A stretch of DNA of 64,000 nt, from the NCBI GenBank assembly GCA_019614645.1, contig JABWDB010000001.1, positions 27,149,501 to 27,213,500 of the forward strand, in the 5' to 3' direction. Below, piece by piece: positions 23,711-35,958 of the stretch (position 1 is the stretch's first letter; each line of letters starts with the position of its first letter). A program made the translations under genes and the position numbers. This DNA is from Stratiolaelaps scimitus. Lineage: Eukaryota > Arthropoda > Arachnida > Mesostigmata > Laelapidae. The notes beneath the pieces were generated by a model. It saw nothing but the letters and a program-made list of their open reading frames with translations, searched no databases and was not told where the DNA came from.

Positions 23711-25478
23711 GCTTCGCAATATGTTCGTAATTTAAAATCGTCAATCTAATTTATTTGAATATGGGTAGGTGTCAATAGCATATCCTGCATTATCTTAGTG
23801 TTTATGATATATCTTTTATATGACATTTCCGTTCAACGAATATGGATTCCTCATTATTTTCACATACACAGAGCGCCGAAGGCCACCAGATGGTTTACCT
23901 ATTCAGTTGTGGCCCACCCTTCAAATGCTGACTGATGACGACAGATTGTCGTGCCGTTTCGTGTTAGACAATTATTTTAAATCGGTGACAGCTATAATTT
24001 ACTTTTCAACTTTTAATCAGCCAATATACCTTTGAATAAAGGGTTTGTTATATATAATATACGAGACCTCCTTTATGACAACCCTTCGTAATTATATATA
24101 ATAGACACAAGTCATCCTGCTTTGTTCACGGTTACAAAGGTTAGCTATCGATTTTTTTTCTAGCAAACCAATATTCTCGATAGAAATACTCGGTGAGAGT
24201 CAGACCAGCCATTATGAGTTTATGATGTGATCAACATGCAATAACCACACGCGCAAATATGGACTGGTATGGCACTGCAACTGTAGCGATCTTCAACTGC
24301 TTGAACATTAGCATCAACAACAGGTAGGGAAAGAAACGATTTGTCGCTCAATGAGAAAAGGGAGTGAGGGTATGAGTTGTTAGTAGAAGCCGTTATACCT
24401 TGTCGAACATTTCGGCTAATTTCATTAGCATAAACCAAACCTTAGGTAACCGTTTTGCTGTACGTTTGTACATTTGCAGCCATTGTTAATCCAATTACGA
24501 ATGCCCCCGACGGTGAAGCAGCGTAGGATCACGTACAACAATGAGGCGAACTCTCTGCAAACATTATAAAAAATAACGTAAGCAGTGACTTCGACCTGTG
24601 TCACTAGATTATTGGCTGTTTCGTACCCGAAGTGCCTTTTGTTTAACAGCAGTTGTTAGCCTCAACGATCAATGCCACATGATCGTGGAGTAAATCAATG
24701 TAAATTTCTGTGTGCATCACCTCAAATACTCGGGCGTAATCATTCATCGGGGTGAACTGCAGGAGGCTCAACGGCTCGATGTAGCAACACGAATTTTATA
24801 AAAGGCCAACAAGCTATGCAGGAGCGCTTAGTATATATAGCTAGTATTATACATAGTTCGAAGCGAAAGGCGGAGCTCTCTAGCAGCGTTGAGCATGTCT
24901 GGTGAAAAATGGATATTCCCGTAGGCGGCCTACGACGCAAAAACCGAGGAGCACATCGATAGAAAGAGTTACGCAATGGAAAACCTGTACGCTGAAGGGT
25001 GCTGGCAAAGAACATATGGGGTGAAGTCTACATAAGCTAGCCTATACGACGTCATTAAAGAGCTGAGTAATCTTCTTCGTTGTGCGCACCGTAGACATTT
25101 TGCTTCAGCGGAAACTCAGTGGAGTTCAACATAACCTTAAGGAATTCATGCTTTCACACGGTTTTGACGAGTTGTATTTGGCAAACTCGCAACTAGATAC
25201 CAAAACGCATTGAGGGAACGGCAGCGGATGGATAATATTATATAATCCGAGGTGTACATAACCTTAGAAATACTATATGACTTATTATTTTTAGGAGTAT
25301 AGTCTTCTTCAGTGAGAAACACAGCACTTCGAGGAGTTGTTTGCTGGGTGTACGTTTCGTTTCAACTCAACCCTCCTGACCTTAAGACAGAATATTGCTT
25401 AAACTACCTATGTTATACCTGCGTTTTGTATCTATGCATACCTAGCCGCACGTTTTTTCTGTATCTTGATATGGAAAC

Positions 25479-25497
25479 GGGGTGGGGGGGGGGGTGG
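25479..25497 (+). other. G-run, possible quadruplex former
   Basis: Four G, T, eleven G, T, two G on the plus strand. This is unusual in such AT-rich DNA. Confidence 0.7.
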
Positions 25498-26421
25498 CGT
25501 AATCTTGCAGTTAAATTAAGGGTGGGATATATATATGTTGATAATTATTCCTATGCGAATAAGAATAAACTCTCACCCATATAAAAAAACAAAAACCGAT
25601 ATGATCACGGAATAGAGCCACTAACCACTAACCAGTGAACGAAATATCAGTATACCGTAATTCGAAACAGGTGACAGGTATTGAAGCGGGCACATCATAC
25701 ATGGTGTGAGACCCCTCCTGGACGAACCCCGTAGTACTGCCGAGTCTGTATAAAGATCGAGCGAAGTCCACTAGACGGAAACGAGACTGAGGGTCAGTGG
25801 TAGGTGGAAAGACCTTTTCGTTGTAGACGCGAACAGGCCAACTGCACATCAAGAAATTTACGGGAAATTACGAGTCAGTATTTTCTGAGCCATCTGGGCA
25901 ATCGGGGAGCTACGCAGGTTTAGTGGAGTTTGTGTGTCCCACACTAGTGCTGGTATGGACCGACCAACACGTATGTGCATCATGCAGTCCCGTAATCCCC
26001 CCAAAAAAATGGGTTCAGTACACCCTCATGAGAACGAGCAGCATAGAATATTTTGATTGATTCAACTGTTCGTCCAATGCTTGGCCCGTGTATTTTCCAG
26101 CCTAAAACGTGTCTTCGGCTTTGAGGTCTGCTATATACCTATTAGTTTAAGGCCAGGCGTATGTTTTAAGATTTTGGAATTTTAGGCAAATGTTTGGGAT
26201 ACTAAAGTTTGATTTGCTGATGATGCTGGTTACAATGTTGGGCCGACCACTATTTGAAGTATCGCAACTTTGAAGGATTCCGTTTGCTCGAGCTCGTCGC
26301 AATTTTAGAAATCGCTTGGCTGGATAGCAGATTCCCTCAGAATTCGGCAGGGCAACTCTGTAGAATGCATTTCGGGATCTATTACGGTCTTGAAATGCTC
26401 ATACCTGTTATGAAATCGTCC

Positions 26422-26488
26422 GCAGATATATTCGAAATGAGAAGGTGCAGATATATTCGAAATGAGAAGGTGCAGATATATTCGAAAT
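26422..26488 (+). repeat. 25-bp tandem repeat, 2.7 copies
   Basis: Units start at 26422, 26447 and 26472. Each begins gcagatatattcgaaat and the first two end gagaaggt. The copies are identical over their shared length, so the expansion is recent. Confidence 0.93.
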
Positions 26489-28689
26489 AAACATGCCTAG
26501 TATTTCTCTTGTTAATAACTGTATCAGCTTAACGAGGCGCCGGGTAAGCGACTCTTGATTCTGCCGGCCAACTCTCTTCTCATCGAAGAGGAAAGCCACA
26601 CACTGTACTGCTGCGCCGAGAACTTAAAGTGTTCATCGCTGATGACCTCGTTTCCTCATGGTACTGTTGTCTGAGCCGTCTGAGGGGAACTCCACTGGTG
26701 GGGGATGTCAAGCAGTACGCCGGAAAAGAATTGGGTTCGATACACTCCTCCCAATAGAGCAGATACATCTAAGTTGGTGCAGTGGCAAAGATCAGGCTAT
26801 TCTCTTAGGTCACTATGGACCGCCGTCACCGAGGCTTTATTGTTTGCCTCGAGAGCATGAATAGTGATTTCCAATACGTCATTTGCATGCTTGACAAGCT
26901 TATGCGGGTGAAAATCCGCACCTATCGGATGTGTTGATATGTTGAATTTGCTATATACAAATGTGTCTACATGTTTTCTGTCGTAGAAGTCTCCGGGGGG
27001 CCCGCATAAATTGTTGGCGGGCCTGTGCGGATGTCGAGATGAGTCCGCTCTCGTGCAAGTGGATAGAGTCGTCCGCCCAGTGACCGGCAGATCGGTATAC
27101 GAGTAGAAATCTGTTGGTACACGCTTTGCGTTCTGTAAAGAAGGCTGTTTGGCAAACAGTGATGCATGCTCTTTCGTCATAGACATTGCTTGCGAGCAAG
27201 CCGGTTCTTACTTATACTGGCACTATCTGGTGGACGGAGGGGAATCCCGTGTGTCGTCCCGGGGCAGGACATCTCTCCGGTCCCCTAGCTGTTCTAGGAC
27301 AGACAGCCTTTGCTCGAGATCAGGGCGCAGAGCAAATATTTGAGGTACTGATGATTCGCCTTGGAAGCTTTAGCCGTTCGTTCACTTCTTTCCGGTACTG
27401 GCTAACGGGACGGAGGATGGCTGGATAGTGCCGGGATTGGAAAATAGAGAAGGAGAAATAACCGACCACCAAGAAGACAAAGTGGATCTGGAGCACAAAA
27501 ATTTGGTGTTCCCGGACCCCGCCGCTGGATTCTCGATAGACTACTCCAAGATGGAAGAATAAACGAGAGAACTTTATTGTGAGCGACTTTCGTGTTCGAA
27601 CCCTCGCACTAATTTACCTCAGGCTACTGTATAGAGTCATGGCAATGTCGAAAAACATCTCTGTTTTCGATATCCCAAGAACAACACCAGCACCCAATTG
27701 ACTCTTTCAGTTCCGATAATGTACTTTTTTTAACGCCCTGGCTACCGGATTTCCCTCGATAAATGAGTGCAGAATCCATTGCAAGTGATTTTTATGAATG
27801 CAAATGCAAAGGAATCGTGTGTCCTCAGTAACACAACACTAGAAATTATGTCATGATTATATTTTGTCTGAGTCAAGACAACGAACTATTATGACACCTA
27901 TATGTGTTCTCGGAACGAAAATGGTTGGAGTTTAAGCCACAAAGTGTGAATACTGCGACTAGTAGTATAGCGTACGAGAATTTCAATGTTTGGGATACCA
28001 TCTGCTGCTTGGTCAGTCACTGAGAGCATGCGAGGAAAGCAAACATTATGACAAATGAGTGGGCACTCCTGCTGGCTGACAATGCATAATATAGTGAATA
28101 CTTAAATTAAATACAGCCTTACCGAATAATTGGACATTAAATCACGCGAAGTTCAATATCACGATTGATTGAGAAACAACAAAACATAAAACTTTCTCAC
28201 GGGTGAATGGAGCCATCTACTAAAGCAGTTGCGTATGTGTCCTTTTCTCATCTAAAGTTTCTTACGAGACAAAGAACGTCTATCAGGTAGTATTAGGTGT
28301 TACATAGTTAAGGACCTTTTACCATTGGCGGTGCTGGACGCCCCAGCATGTGTGGTCCTGGACCAACATGACCCTGGCCTCTATCTCAGAAAACTTTTGT
28401 TGACAGTCCCTATTAGCTACACCAAAGCTCTGAGGGAGAGGAGCCGGGATAAAGGTAGCAAAAAGGACATAATAGGGACTTTCAGTGCAGGAGGGTTGTT
28501 GGCCTGCGACTTCACCTATCACTCAGGGCAAGCAACAAAGGCTAGAAAAAGTGCTCTATCTGTAAGAGCCTGAACTATACCACACACAGACACTCGCACA
28601 CACACACACACACATACTCACCCAACTCAACGCGTGCACCAAAGCGGAGTAAAACACGTCTAACGTGATATTTACACAATATATTTTTT
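26489..28689. other. No gene recognised; some coding-like frames
   Basis: Several frames of 60-129 codons overlap between 26570 and 27430, the longest on the minus strand at 26797-27186. A plus frame near 26576-26755 contains KVFIADDLVSSWYCCLSRL. None fits a known domain well enough to name. The G+C rise in this block may explain the open frames. Confidence 0.35.
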
Positions 28690-28830
28690 TGCCCTGGAGG
28701 TATTGTTACTTGGGCCATGGTTCGGCACTACTTTCGCATTATTTAAAACTATATATATACCCTGCGGGATTAGAACCGCGAAATCCTCGGGTTCCAGTCC
28801 CCGACGTCACGCACCCCCATCTCGCTTGGC
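28690..28830 (-). mobile_element. tRNA-derived SINE, family 2
   Basis: On the minus strand it has a tRNA-like head ending in a B-box arm, CGCGGTTCTAATCCCGCAGG (about 28760-28780), then a body with GCGAAAGTAGT and CCCAAGTAAC. Head and body both align with 34015-34150. It is degenerate and not a working tRNA. Confidence 0.65.
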
Positions 28831-31585
28831 ATCTACACAGAGCTAGTGATGCTCAATAGTGTGCGAGCATTGAGTAGAATGAATTGGAGTCGGAACCTGG
28901 GCTGAAGCAAGCGTCGTTCGCGCCGTGTAAACTCGAAATATATTAAAAAGCCGTTGGTTCAAAATGTCAAGCTTCTTTGATACGCGTTGAGTCTTGTGGA
29001 AAGATACTAAAGCCTCTGAAAAGAAGGTCACGTCAGCGTCAAACAGTTGAGCGCTAAATCGTAGCATGTAATGTGTAGGTATCACTTTATTATTCGCTGA
29101 GTATCGCTAACAATGCACGGCTCGTCGCTTGTTGTAAACACTTCAAATGCCAGTTTAGCCTTTAGGGTTCCTTTGCAACCTCCCTCGCGCATGGTGAGGG
29201 CTAAGGACATTTGCAGCACCTGTGCCACCGGAGATGGTTCCCATGACCTAAACATATCGCATTTTATCTCTGGATAGCTGTAGGTGGGAAAGGCCCGCTG
29301 AGAAGAAAATGCTTCAGTGCAGCATACGGTTCTACTTCTGTCCGATCGAGCAGGTCGTTTAGAGAATGGATGGCGTTCTTCTCAACATACGGGCCCCGAA
29401 TGTGTAAACGTCACAAATAAGACTATAATTACTACAGTATTACGGTTATATTAATCATCGCATATAGCAATTGGGGATATTAAAACAATAGTTGCCTACC
29501 TGCATTTCAGACTGTTGAGTGAAAACTGAACAACACGGACAAACAGTTTCAATTTCTGCCTCAGATACGTTTGTTGCCCACTGGATGTGCCAAAGTATTT
29601 TCAAGCCTTGTTATCCTACTCTGAACTGTTATCTGTGGTAGTATCTATAATTGGAAAGCTCGAAAGAAATGACAGGTTTGTAGGAACTTGCCATCACAGG
29701 AGGTTCAAATTGAAAATGAACTCGATTCTGTGAGACGTAGACAGAAAATATTGTACAGCGTCGAGGAACCAATAATCATTTTCGAATTTCCTTCACTCGT
29801 AGACAAGCACGAACGGGACACGGCGATATATCAATATTTATAAAAGGATAATGACTCTGCTTAGTTCAGTAACACGAGTGCGGTTGTTCTCAGTGGACGA
29901 GGCCTAAATATTTCTACTCAAAATACCTTTAACACAAACGATGCCGCGTATGTTGACGAATTTAGGTTCTAGATTGTCATACGTTTGAAATTATAAACAG
30001 TTTATATGTGCTTTAATACAATGCTCGCTTAGTGGCCTTATCAAAGGTCACGAGACAAGCTCCTGCCTCTGTAGATGAGTTTCGATATGCATGAAGCATG
30101 GTTGTTCCTTCAGAATCCCATGGGTTATCCATTGTATTAGCAACTTACCTTCTCGCAGGCCCTTTTGGAACACTCATGTTTTCGCCTCTGGCTATCGATT
30201 GGTCCTCAAGGTGGAGGAATAATATTTTGGATTGCTTCACAGCTCGAGTGTGTGTGCGCGCTTCGTTGCACTTAGGGGGATCGTTCTAGCGTCTTCGGAA
30301 TTCTTCTTTCGCAACGGGGCGTCAGGCAGCGAGAGTACAGCACCAATAGTCTACGCGATGTGGACACGCGACGGGTCCTGGAAACTTCTCTCATAGATGC
30401 GCTTTGCCGTGCAGCTACCTAACGACACGCCTTGCGAGAAAGCAACGAAATTAGGCAAACAGACAATACGCCCCGCTTTCGGCACCATTCGTGATAATGG
30501 GCTTACGCTCTTGCTGCCGGCCTTTAGTGGCTAGAGCCAGCTGCTGGGAGGAATGCCGCTCAATTGAATACGGCCATCACTATACACAGAGGTGTCGCGG
30601 TTTTCGTTCAGAACACCACCGAATCGCCCGCTACGTGCAGACGTTATGCTATAGATCCCCTTGGCTCATAGAAGAGGCGACCGCTCGTTAAACGACAGCC
30701 ATCGCAATTGACCAAATAGACATGATAATTATAATACCTGGAGGGGGTTGTGTGCACATGGTATTATACAAATATATGAATTAGCTTTGTAATATTTCGG
30801 TCGTAGGACTTGCGTTTTTGCCTTTGTTGTTGTTGCTCTTGCTATACTGCTTGTGTTGATATGATCATATCACGAAGAGCTCGACGAAGGGGTGCACCCT
30901 CTGCGATTTCGTCAATATTGTTTGCAGTGAAAACTTCTTTCAATTATAGGGAGGCGACCGCTCCGGGATCAAGCTGTCGGCTGGGCGACTATCTGTGGAC
31001 AATTGCCTGTCTGTCGTAAACGCAGCCACCCGTGTGATAGGCCGTCCAGGCTCTTTCAGTCGCCCTTGTAGACAGCGCCTCGGAAAACGTACAGTACTAA
31101 TCAACAAGATAGCAAAACTCAGCGTCCGATAATATAATGCTTGGTTAAGCGTACAAACAGCAATCCCTGTAGAATAGCTATATATGTGTTTATCGAGTTC
31201 TCGGCAGGCACGTTAAAATAAAATTAGATAACGAGACCTGTTTGAAGCAGCACTGCTAGACGCTTTCGTGAGGCCAGATTCACCATAGTTATCACCAGTT
31301 AATCAAGAATTCGGTTTAAAGCCGTATCGAGAAACATAGCCAAATATCGGATCTGGTGGGCTAAAATAGGATTTTTTCTCTAAAACATACTTACTTATTA
31401 TATCGAAGTGCTTGACTGACAAGCTTTCTTGTCTAGTGTACTAAACACTATTCAGTGCAGAACGCCACACTGACGAAATCAAAGTGAAATGAACAATATG
31501 GAACTCCGTAAAGTCACACTTGAAGGGCTGAGCCTTATCTCTCGTTTAGGCGCTTTTTACATTTATGAATCTCACATTTTTATTT

Positions 31586-31588
<3 letters not shown>
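28831..31588. other. No gene recognised
   Basis: No frame with a recognisable domain. Short frames such as 30098-30289 and 30810-31019 look fortuitous. Confidence 0.5.

Positions 31589-31666
<78 letters not shown>
31589..31666. repeat. (AT)n array, left of the second Tc1 element
   Basis: About 77 bp of alternating A and T, ending a few bases before the element start at 31672. The shorter array at 32983-33010 is the other half of the same target. Confidence 0.95.
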
Positions 31667-31670
<4 letters not shown>

Positions 31671-31671
31671 A

Positions 31672-31862
31672 CACCGCGTCAAAAGGAGGCTCGCCCCCAT
31701 GTTTCTGATTTTTTTTTCTCGACCGTAAGTAGCACTGCAGTTTCGCTTTCAGTCATTCAAATATATCACATTTCACGAATATTTCGCCATCTAACCTAGA
31801 TGTAGGCATTTGATATCGGAAATTGTCGTTTTGAGGGTGCGTCAAAAGGATAGCCCACTTAA
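31672..31862 (+). repeat. Left terminal inverted repeat of the second Tc1 element
   Basis: Inverted counterpart of 32779-32982. The outer box starts at 31672 and the inner box spans 31833-31858 (GAGGGTGCGT next to CAAAAGGATA). Confidence 0.9.
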
Positions 31863-32259
31863 TGTTTGTCGAGTGGGACGACGAGCGTCCCCGAGCAGGA
31901 CCCCACCGCGGAAGCCACAGTAGTCATAGGAGACTAGTGCACCCGGCTATAGAACACTAGCCGGAGCAGTACACACCTTCCCCAGAGATCGAAGTAATGC
32001 CAAGCGTGCCGACTCTGGGGAAGAGATACACGTTCAGCAGAGGATGGTTTTAGCAGGCAGAGGCGTTTTGTCATCCACGTCAACCCTGCACTGGATCGGC
32101 CCACTTTCATGGAGATTGGAAGGTGTCTCTGGTGGTGTCCGTGAAGAAAATTTCCTCCTCTCAAAATACAAAAAAGAGTGGGACGACAGCTGAAACGCAA
32201 CTGAGTTTTAAGATCGTTCTCGTACAAATTTTCTGGAGCCTTTGTTAGTGAAAACTACG
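31863..32259 (+). other. Leader region inside the second Tc1 element
   Basis: About 400 bp between the left repeat and the transposase start. It is GC-richer than its surroundings, and a 97-codon minus frame is open here (31934-32227) without a recognisable domain. It is longer than a usual Tc1 leader, so it may include captured or rearranged sequence. Confidence 0.4.
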
Positions 32260-32761
32260 ATGGACCAAGGCCGCCAACCTAGTAAAGATGAGACAAAAAA
32301 TATTTTCAACCTCAATGAAGAAACCAAGCGAAAATCGGAAATAGCGCGAATTTTTCAAAGAAGCAGGGAGGTGATTTTAAATTTACTTAAAGGTCATCAC
32401 CAGTACGGGACCACGAAGGCACCAAGACGACCCGAGACAGTAACCGCGCGTGAAGAACGCTTCCTCCTCCGGAGAGCCTTTAACAGATTTTTCACTTGTC
32501 GCGAAATTGCATCCGGGGCTGGGGTCGAAGCGAACGTCCGAAACGTGTCAAGATGTCTTCACGCATCAGAACATCTTATTCATAGAAAACTCAAACGAAA
32601 GCATCCTTTATTGTTGAAACACAGATCCAAGATTGAGCTTCGCTCGTGAGCAAATTTCGTTTACAAAGGAGTGGGAATTTGTGATGTTTTCCGATGAAAA
32701 GAGATCCAATCTTGATGGTCCTGATGGACATTCTTATTATTTCCACTTTAATCTAAAATAA
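32260..32761 (+). pseudogene. Tc1-like transposase fragment, frameshifted and 3'-deleted
   Basis: The ATG at 32260 (MDQGRQPSKDE) opens two DNA-binding helix-turn-helix parts, with KRKSEIARIFQRSREVI in the first and FFTCREIASGAG in the second. After KHRSK, near 32630, the frame shifts and continues RLSFAREQISFTKEWEFV then MFSDEKRSNLDGPDGHSYY. The Asp of SDEK (32693-32695) is the first catalytic residue. The frame ends at TAA 32759-32761, about 20 bp before the right inverted repeat. The second Asp, the Glu and the rest of the catalytic domain are deleted. It is non-functional but might still encode a DNA-binding fragment. Confidence 0.9.
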
Positions 32762-32778
32762 ATAACTTCTATTTTATT

Positions 32779-32979
32779 TAAGTGTGCTATCCTTTTGACG
32801 CACCCTCAAAACGACAATTTCCGATATCAAATGTTATACATCTGAGTTAGATAGCCAAATAATCGTGGAATGTTCTTGAAATGTAATATATTTGAATGTC
32901 TGAAAGCGAAACTGGTAGAGCTACTCACGGTTGAGAAAAAAAAATCAGAAACATGGGGGCGGGCTCTCCTTTTGATGCG

Positions 32980-32982
<3 letters not shown>
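32779..32982 (-). repeat. Right terminal inverted repeat of the second Tc1 element
   Basis: Inverted counterpart of 31672-31862. The (TA)n target resumes at 32983. Confidence 0.9.

Positions 32983-33010
<28 letters not shown>
32983..33010. repeat. (TA)n array, right of the second Tc1 element
   Basis: About 28 bp of TA directly abutting the transposon end; part of its insertion target. Confidence 0.95.
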
Positions 33011-33014
<4 letters not shown>

Positions 33015-34014
33015 TTATGAAATTCATTCACATATAACCGCTCACATGCATAGTGCTGAACACAAAAAGAAATTGCGTAATTATTTGGTTCGCCAATACA
33101 GAAACGAGATCACATCTGAAATTGATCATAGTGCTAGTTTCTGATGGCAATAATCTGCTTACGCTGCAACATTGGTTAATCGATCATTATTCGATAGTGA
33201 AGTGGAAGATTTCGAGAGGCGCGAGAGGAACGGGCACGTGCACCTACATATTGAGGTACATTGCGAACTACGATGATAGCAGGATTCACGAGGACTAGAG
33301 TTCATCACGTATCCACAATGGTGCATCGTACGCGGCGAGTGTATACAATACTATCGCTGATGGCAGGTTTCCCTCGCCGTACATCAGGCTAGGTTTGCCA
33401 TGATCCATCTTATGACACAAATGTCCACATCGCTCATACTCAATTCGGTTGTCTTAGCTACTGATGAGGAAGCCACCTCTACGTAGATATGGACATTTAG
33501 AGATAGAAGACATATCTAGATGTTTAATATGTGAAGCGTTCACGTATTTCTTGTCCACTTTTTCTGTTATGCGAAAAGTTCAGCGATGCTCGCGATGTAA
33601 TGTGCAACAAGCAAAGGTGCGCACATCGACGCTCCTGTCGAACATCCCCAACACAACAAGGATGATCCAAGAAAGCTGATTGGCATCAGGCGAATAGCCC
33701 TTAACGAATACGCAGTTACTAGCAGGAGGCAGGAGGAGTAATACCTAAAGGTTAAGAGCTTAGGCCTGTCAGATAGGGGAACAGCTGAGGGTCAGCTCGA
33801 AAAGCAGTTACTATCAGGAGGCACATCATATAAAAGAATCATTAGACGTAGAGGCGCTAGCTAGCACGCGACCCGAAATCCAACGAACCGGAAGATATTG
33901 CCCCCAGGGTCTACAGCCAAACAATCGACATAACCAGTATAAGAGATATGCTAATCAAGTAAAAAGTGCCGTTGTCGGGGTAATAACCGTAACGTAGGCA
34001 TATGTTTTGTTTTT
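33011..34014. other. No gene recognised
   Basis: Short frames only; no repeat recognised. The phrases agcagttact and agcaggaggca recur in 33715-33820, hinting at a small local duplication. Confidence 0.4.
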
Positions 34015-34150
34015 CGACCCTGAGAGTGTTCTTACTTAGGTCAAGGTTCAAAATACTACTTTCGTATTACTTCAAACCACATATGTCCTGCGGTATTTGT
34101 ACCGGCGACCCTAGACTTCCAAGTCGTCGGTGCCGCCACCACGCCATCCC
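34015..34150 (-). mobile_element. tRNA-derived SINE, family 2
   Basis: On the minus strand: head GGATGGCGTGGTGGCGGCAC (an A-box-like region), CTTGGAAGTCTAG, then the B-box arm GCCGGTACAAATACCGC, then a body with ACGAAAGTAGT and CCTAAGTAAG. It aligns over about 130 bp with 28690-28830. The tRNA of origin cannot be fixed. Confidence 0.7.
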
Positions 34151-34164
34151 GTTTAGATAGGCAC

Positions 34165-34230
34165 TACGTAAGGTAAATTTCCCAGGTAGATTTTCAACCA
34201 ACATTTAACGTCCAGGGTAGTGCTTCCTGA
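34165..34230 (-). mobile_element. SINE 3' module fragment
   Basis: On the minus strand it contains GGACGTTAAATGTTGG as at 40042-40057, then arms GGTTGA/TCTACC (one mismatch) and GGGAAA/TTTACC (one mismatch). It lies directly upstream, in the same orientation, of the family 2 head at 34150. Confidence 0.65.
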
Positions 34231-35918
34231 GATAGGGGGCACTGCTACTACTATTACTCGTGCACTAATCGGACGGATCTTTGTGACAAAATACGCGTTC
34301 GTCGAGAGGAGTTTGGAGCAGGAGTTGGGAACAGGCGAAACCGAGAAACGAGAACAAATAAAGGGGTGAAATGAGGTCGGTGTGCCTGTGCCATCTTCAA
34401 TAGCGACGGCGTTTGTTCTGTTTACAAAAGTAAACTAGTGGCCAGTGGTGCTTGCAATGAGAAGACAGAACTCTGAGTGATTCCCATACGCGGCTGAAAC
34501 ATGTCGCAGGTAAATGTACTTTAAATTTATTCCAAGTCAGAGCTCGCCTGACTGCTCACCTACTACTTCCATGACGATGGTTGTAGCGTCGCGTTTATGT
34601 AACCGAGGTGGCCGAGTAATTGAATTATTGTAGCCCTTCTATACTGAATCAACATTGCCTCCAGTTGTTGAGTGTTTCGCCGACATGACAGCCGATTGTA
34701 GAGAGATAGAATAATATTGGTTATCCTGCAACTCGCCTCGTAAAGCTAATTGGATGGCCTTGTTTAACTAAGGCTGGGCACTTTTGTAACAATATTTAGG
34801 TAACAGCTGGGATCGTCGGGGAGTGTCGCTGCCTTTTCGTGGATTTGTCTACATCTGCTGGTGGTTTAACAACGAGTCACCGAGCAGGACTGCGGTAATA
34901 TCCAATGACCTGTTCAAATGTTACATGTTGTGTGTGGTGGGAGAAAACCATCGAGTTGCTGTTGACATAATCCCCCCATTTTCCCTCTCTCTCTCTTTCT
35001 CTTCAATTATTGTATAATACATAGCACTACTGTATTGCCCTTCGAACTATGGTGACCTCTTTAGTCCAACCTCTATACATTTGGATAATGCCATTTCATA
35101 ATGTTAGCCCATGCGGGAAATCGTGTGCGAATGAAAATATAACCTCAGTACAGTCACAATGATCTCGCAATGTTTTTTACTTTGAAACGTAATTTCGAGA
35201 ATGATTGCGCTAGTTGAGATGCCTTACGATGGTGTATGAGGTACTGGGTTCTTAAGCGTGCGCCTCGAGTGCTAATGGTCTAATGCTATTCCATCATTCT
35301 ATATATATATATATGGTACAGATACTTCGGTTAAGGTGTTGTGTATCTATCTACCTGTCGTTGCTTGACATCATCATGTCGGCATTTGTGTAAGAGCTGT
35401 CTATTTATCTTTCGAATTCATACAACAGCACCTAATAAACGATCGAAAAAAGAACAACATTAAAGTCTACATATCTCTAAAGGACCGTTATATGCAAAGG
35501 TGTTCGAATCGGGACTCTGAATATTGAATGTGCCACCTTCTCCATGTCTCGGTGCCTTTCGACGACCGAGTTACACGCATTAGACCTACACTAAGATTTA
35601 GCCGTTTGGGCTAGCAGTTGTGTATTGTAAAATATGTCCCCACAAAGAAAATGAAGTTCTGCTAAGTAGCCCTCATCTATTTATTATATTAGAGATGTGT
35701 TTTTTTCATATTTGGCTGAATAGCGGCGGCTGTACTCCTGTAAGCGAGCTGGTTATGTTGGTTGTGCACTTTGTCTTTTGTGCGCAAACGCGGTCCTGTT
35801 TCAAAGATCGACATCGAAACCATCCCAGCCACAGTAGGCATTGCACGGGATGTACTAACTGATATGATGGATGGTCTTTTTGATCGACAATTCGGTCTTC
35901 AAGTCTAACTGCACACAC

Positions 35919-35958
<40 letters not shown>

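Larger units (their letters stand above)
22310..26421. other. No gene recognised
   Basis: About 4 kb without a supported gene. It contains a (TA)n run near 22506-22520, paired hairpins near 23653-23710 and an unusual G run at 25479-25497. Confidence 0.5.
31672..32982 (+). mobile_element. Second Tc1-like transposon, IR/DR type, internally deleted
   Basis: A 1311-bp element inserted at a TA inside a (TA)n microsatellite. The ends are inverted copies of CACCG(C/A)(G/A)TCAAAAGGAG and the following CGCCCCCATG. The inverted repeats are about 190-204 bp and contain inner boxes related to the outer ones (inner left 31833-31858, inner right 32782-32807), again the IR/DR plan. The gene inside is cut off after the first catalytic Asp, directly against the right repeat, so it is a deletion derivative that could move only with help from elsewhere. 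Its transposase differs clearly in sequence from that of the element at 109-1681. Confidence 0.93.

Noticed and set aside
26576..26755. A frame with FIADDLV, resembling an RT motif C.
   Set aside because: Tyr-x-Asp-Asp context, motif A and motif B are all absent, so the match is two Asp residues only.
28590..28620. A CRISPR-like or regulatory short repeat at the (CA)n run.
   Set aside because: It is a simple dinucleotide run, and there is no spacer-repeat structure anywhere in the window.
34603..34625. A tRNA-Leu/Ser gene start (CCGAGGTGGCCGAGTAATT).
   Set aside because: No B box or closing acceptor stem follows within 90 bases; at most a tRNA-derived fragment.
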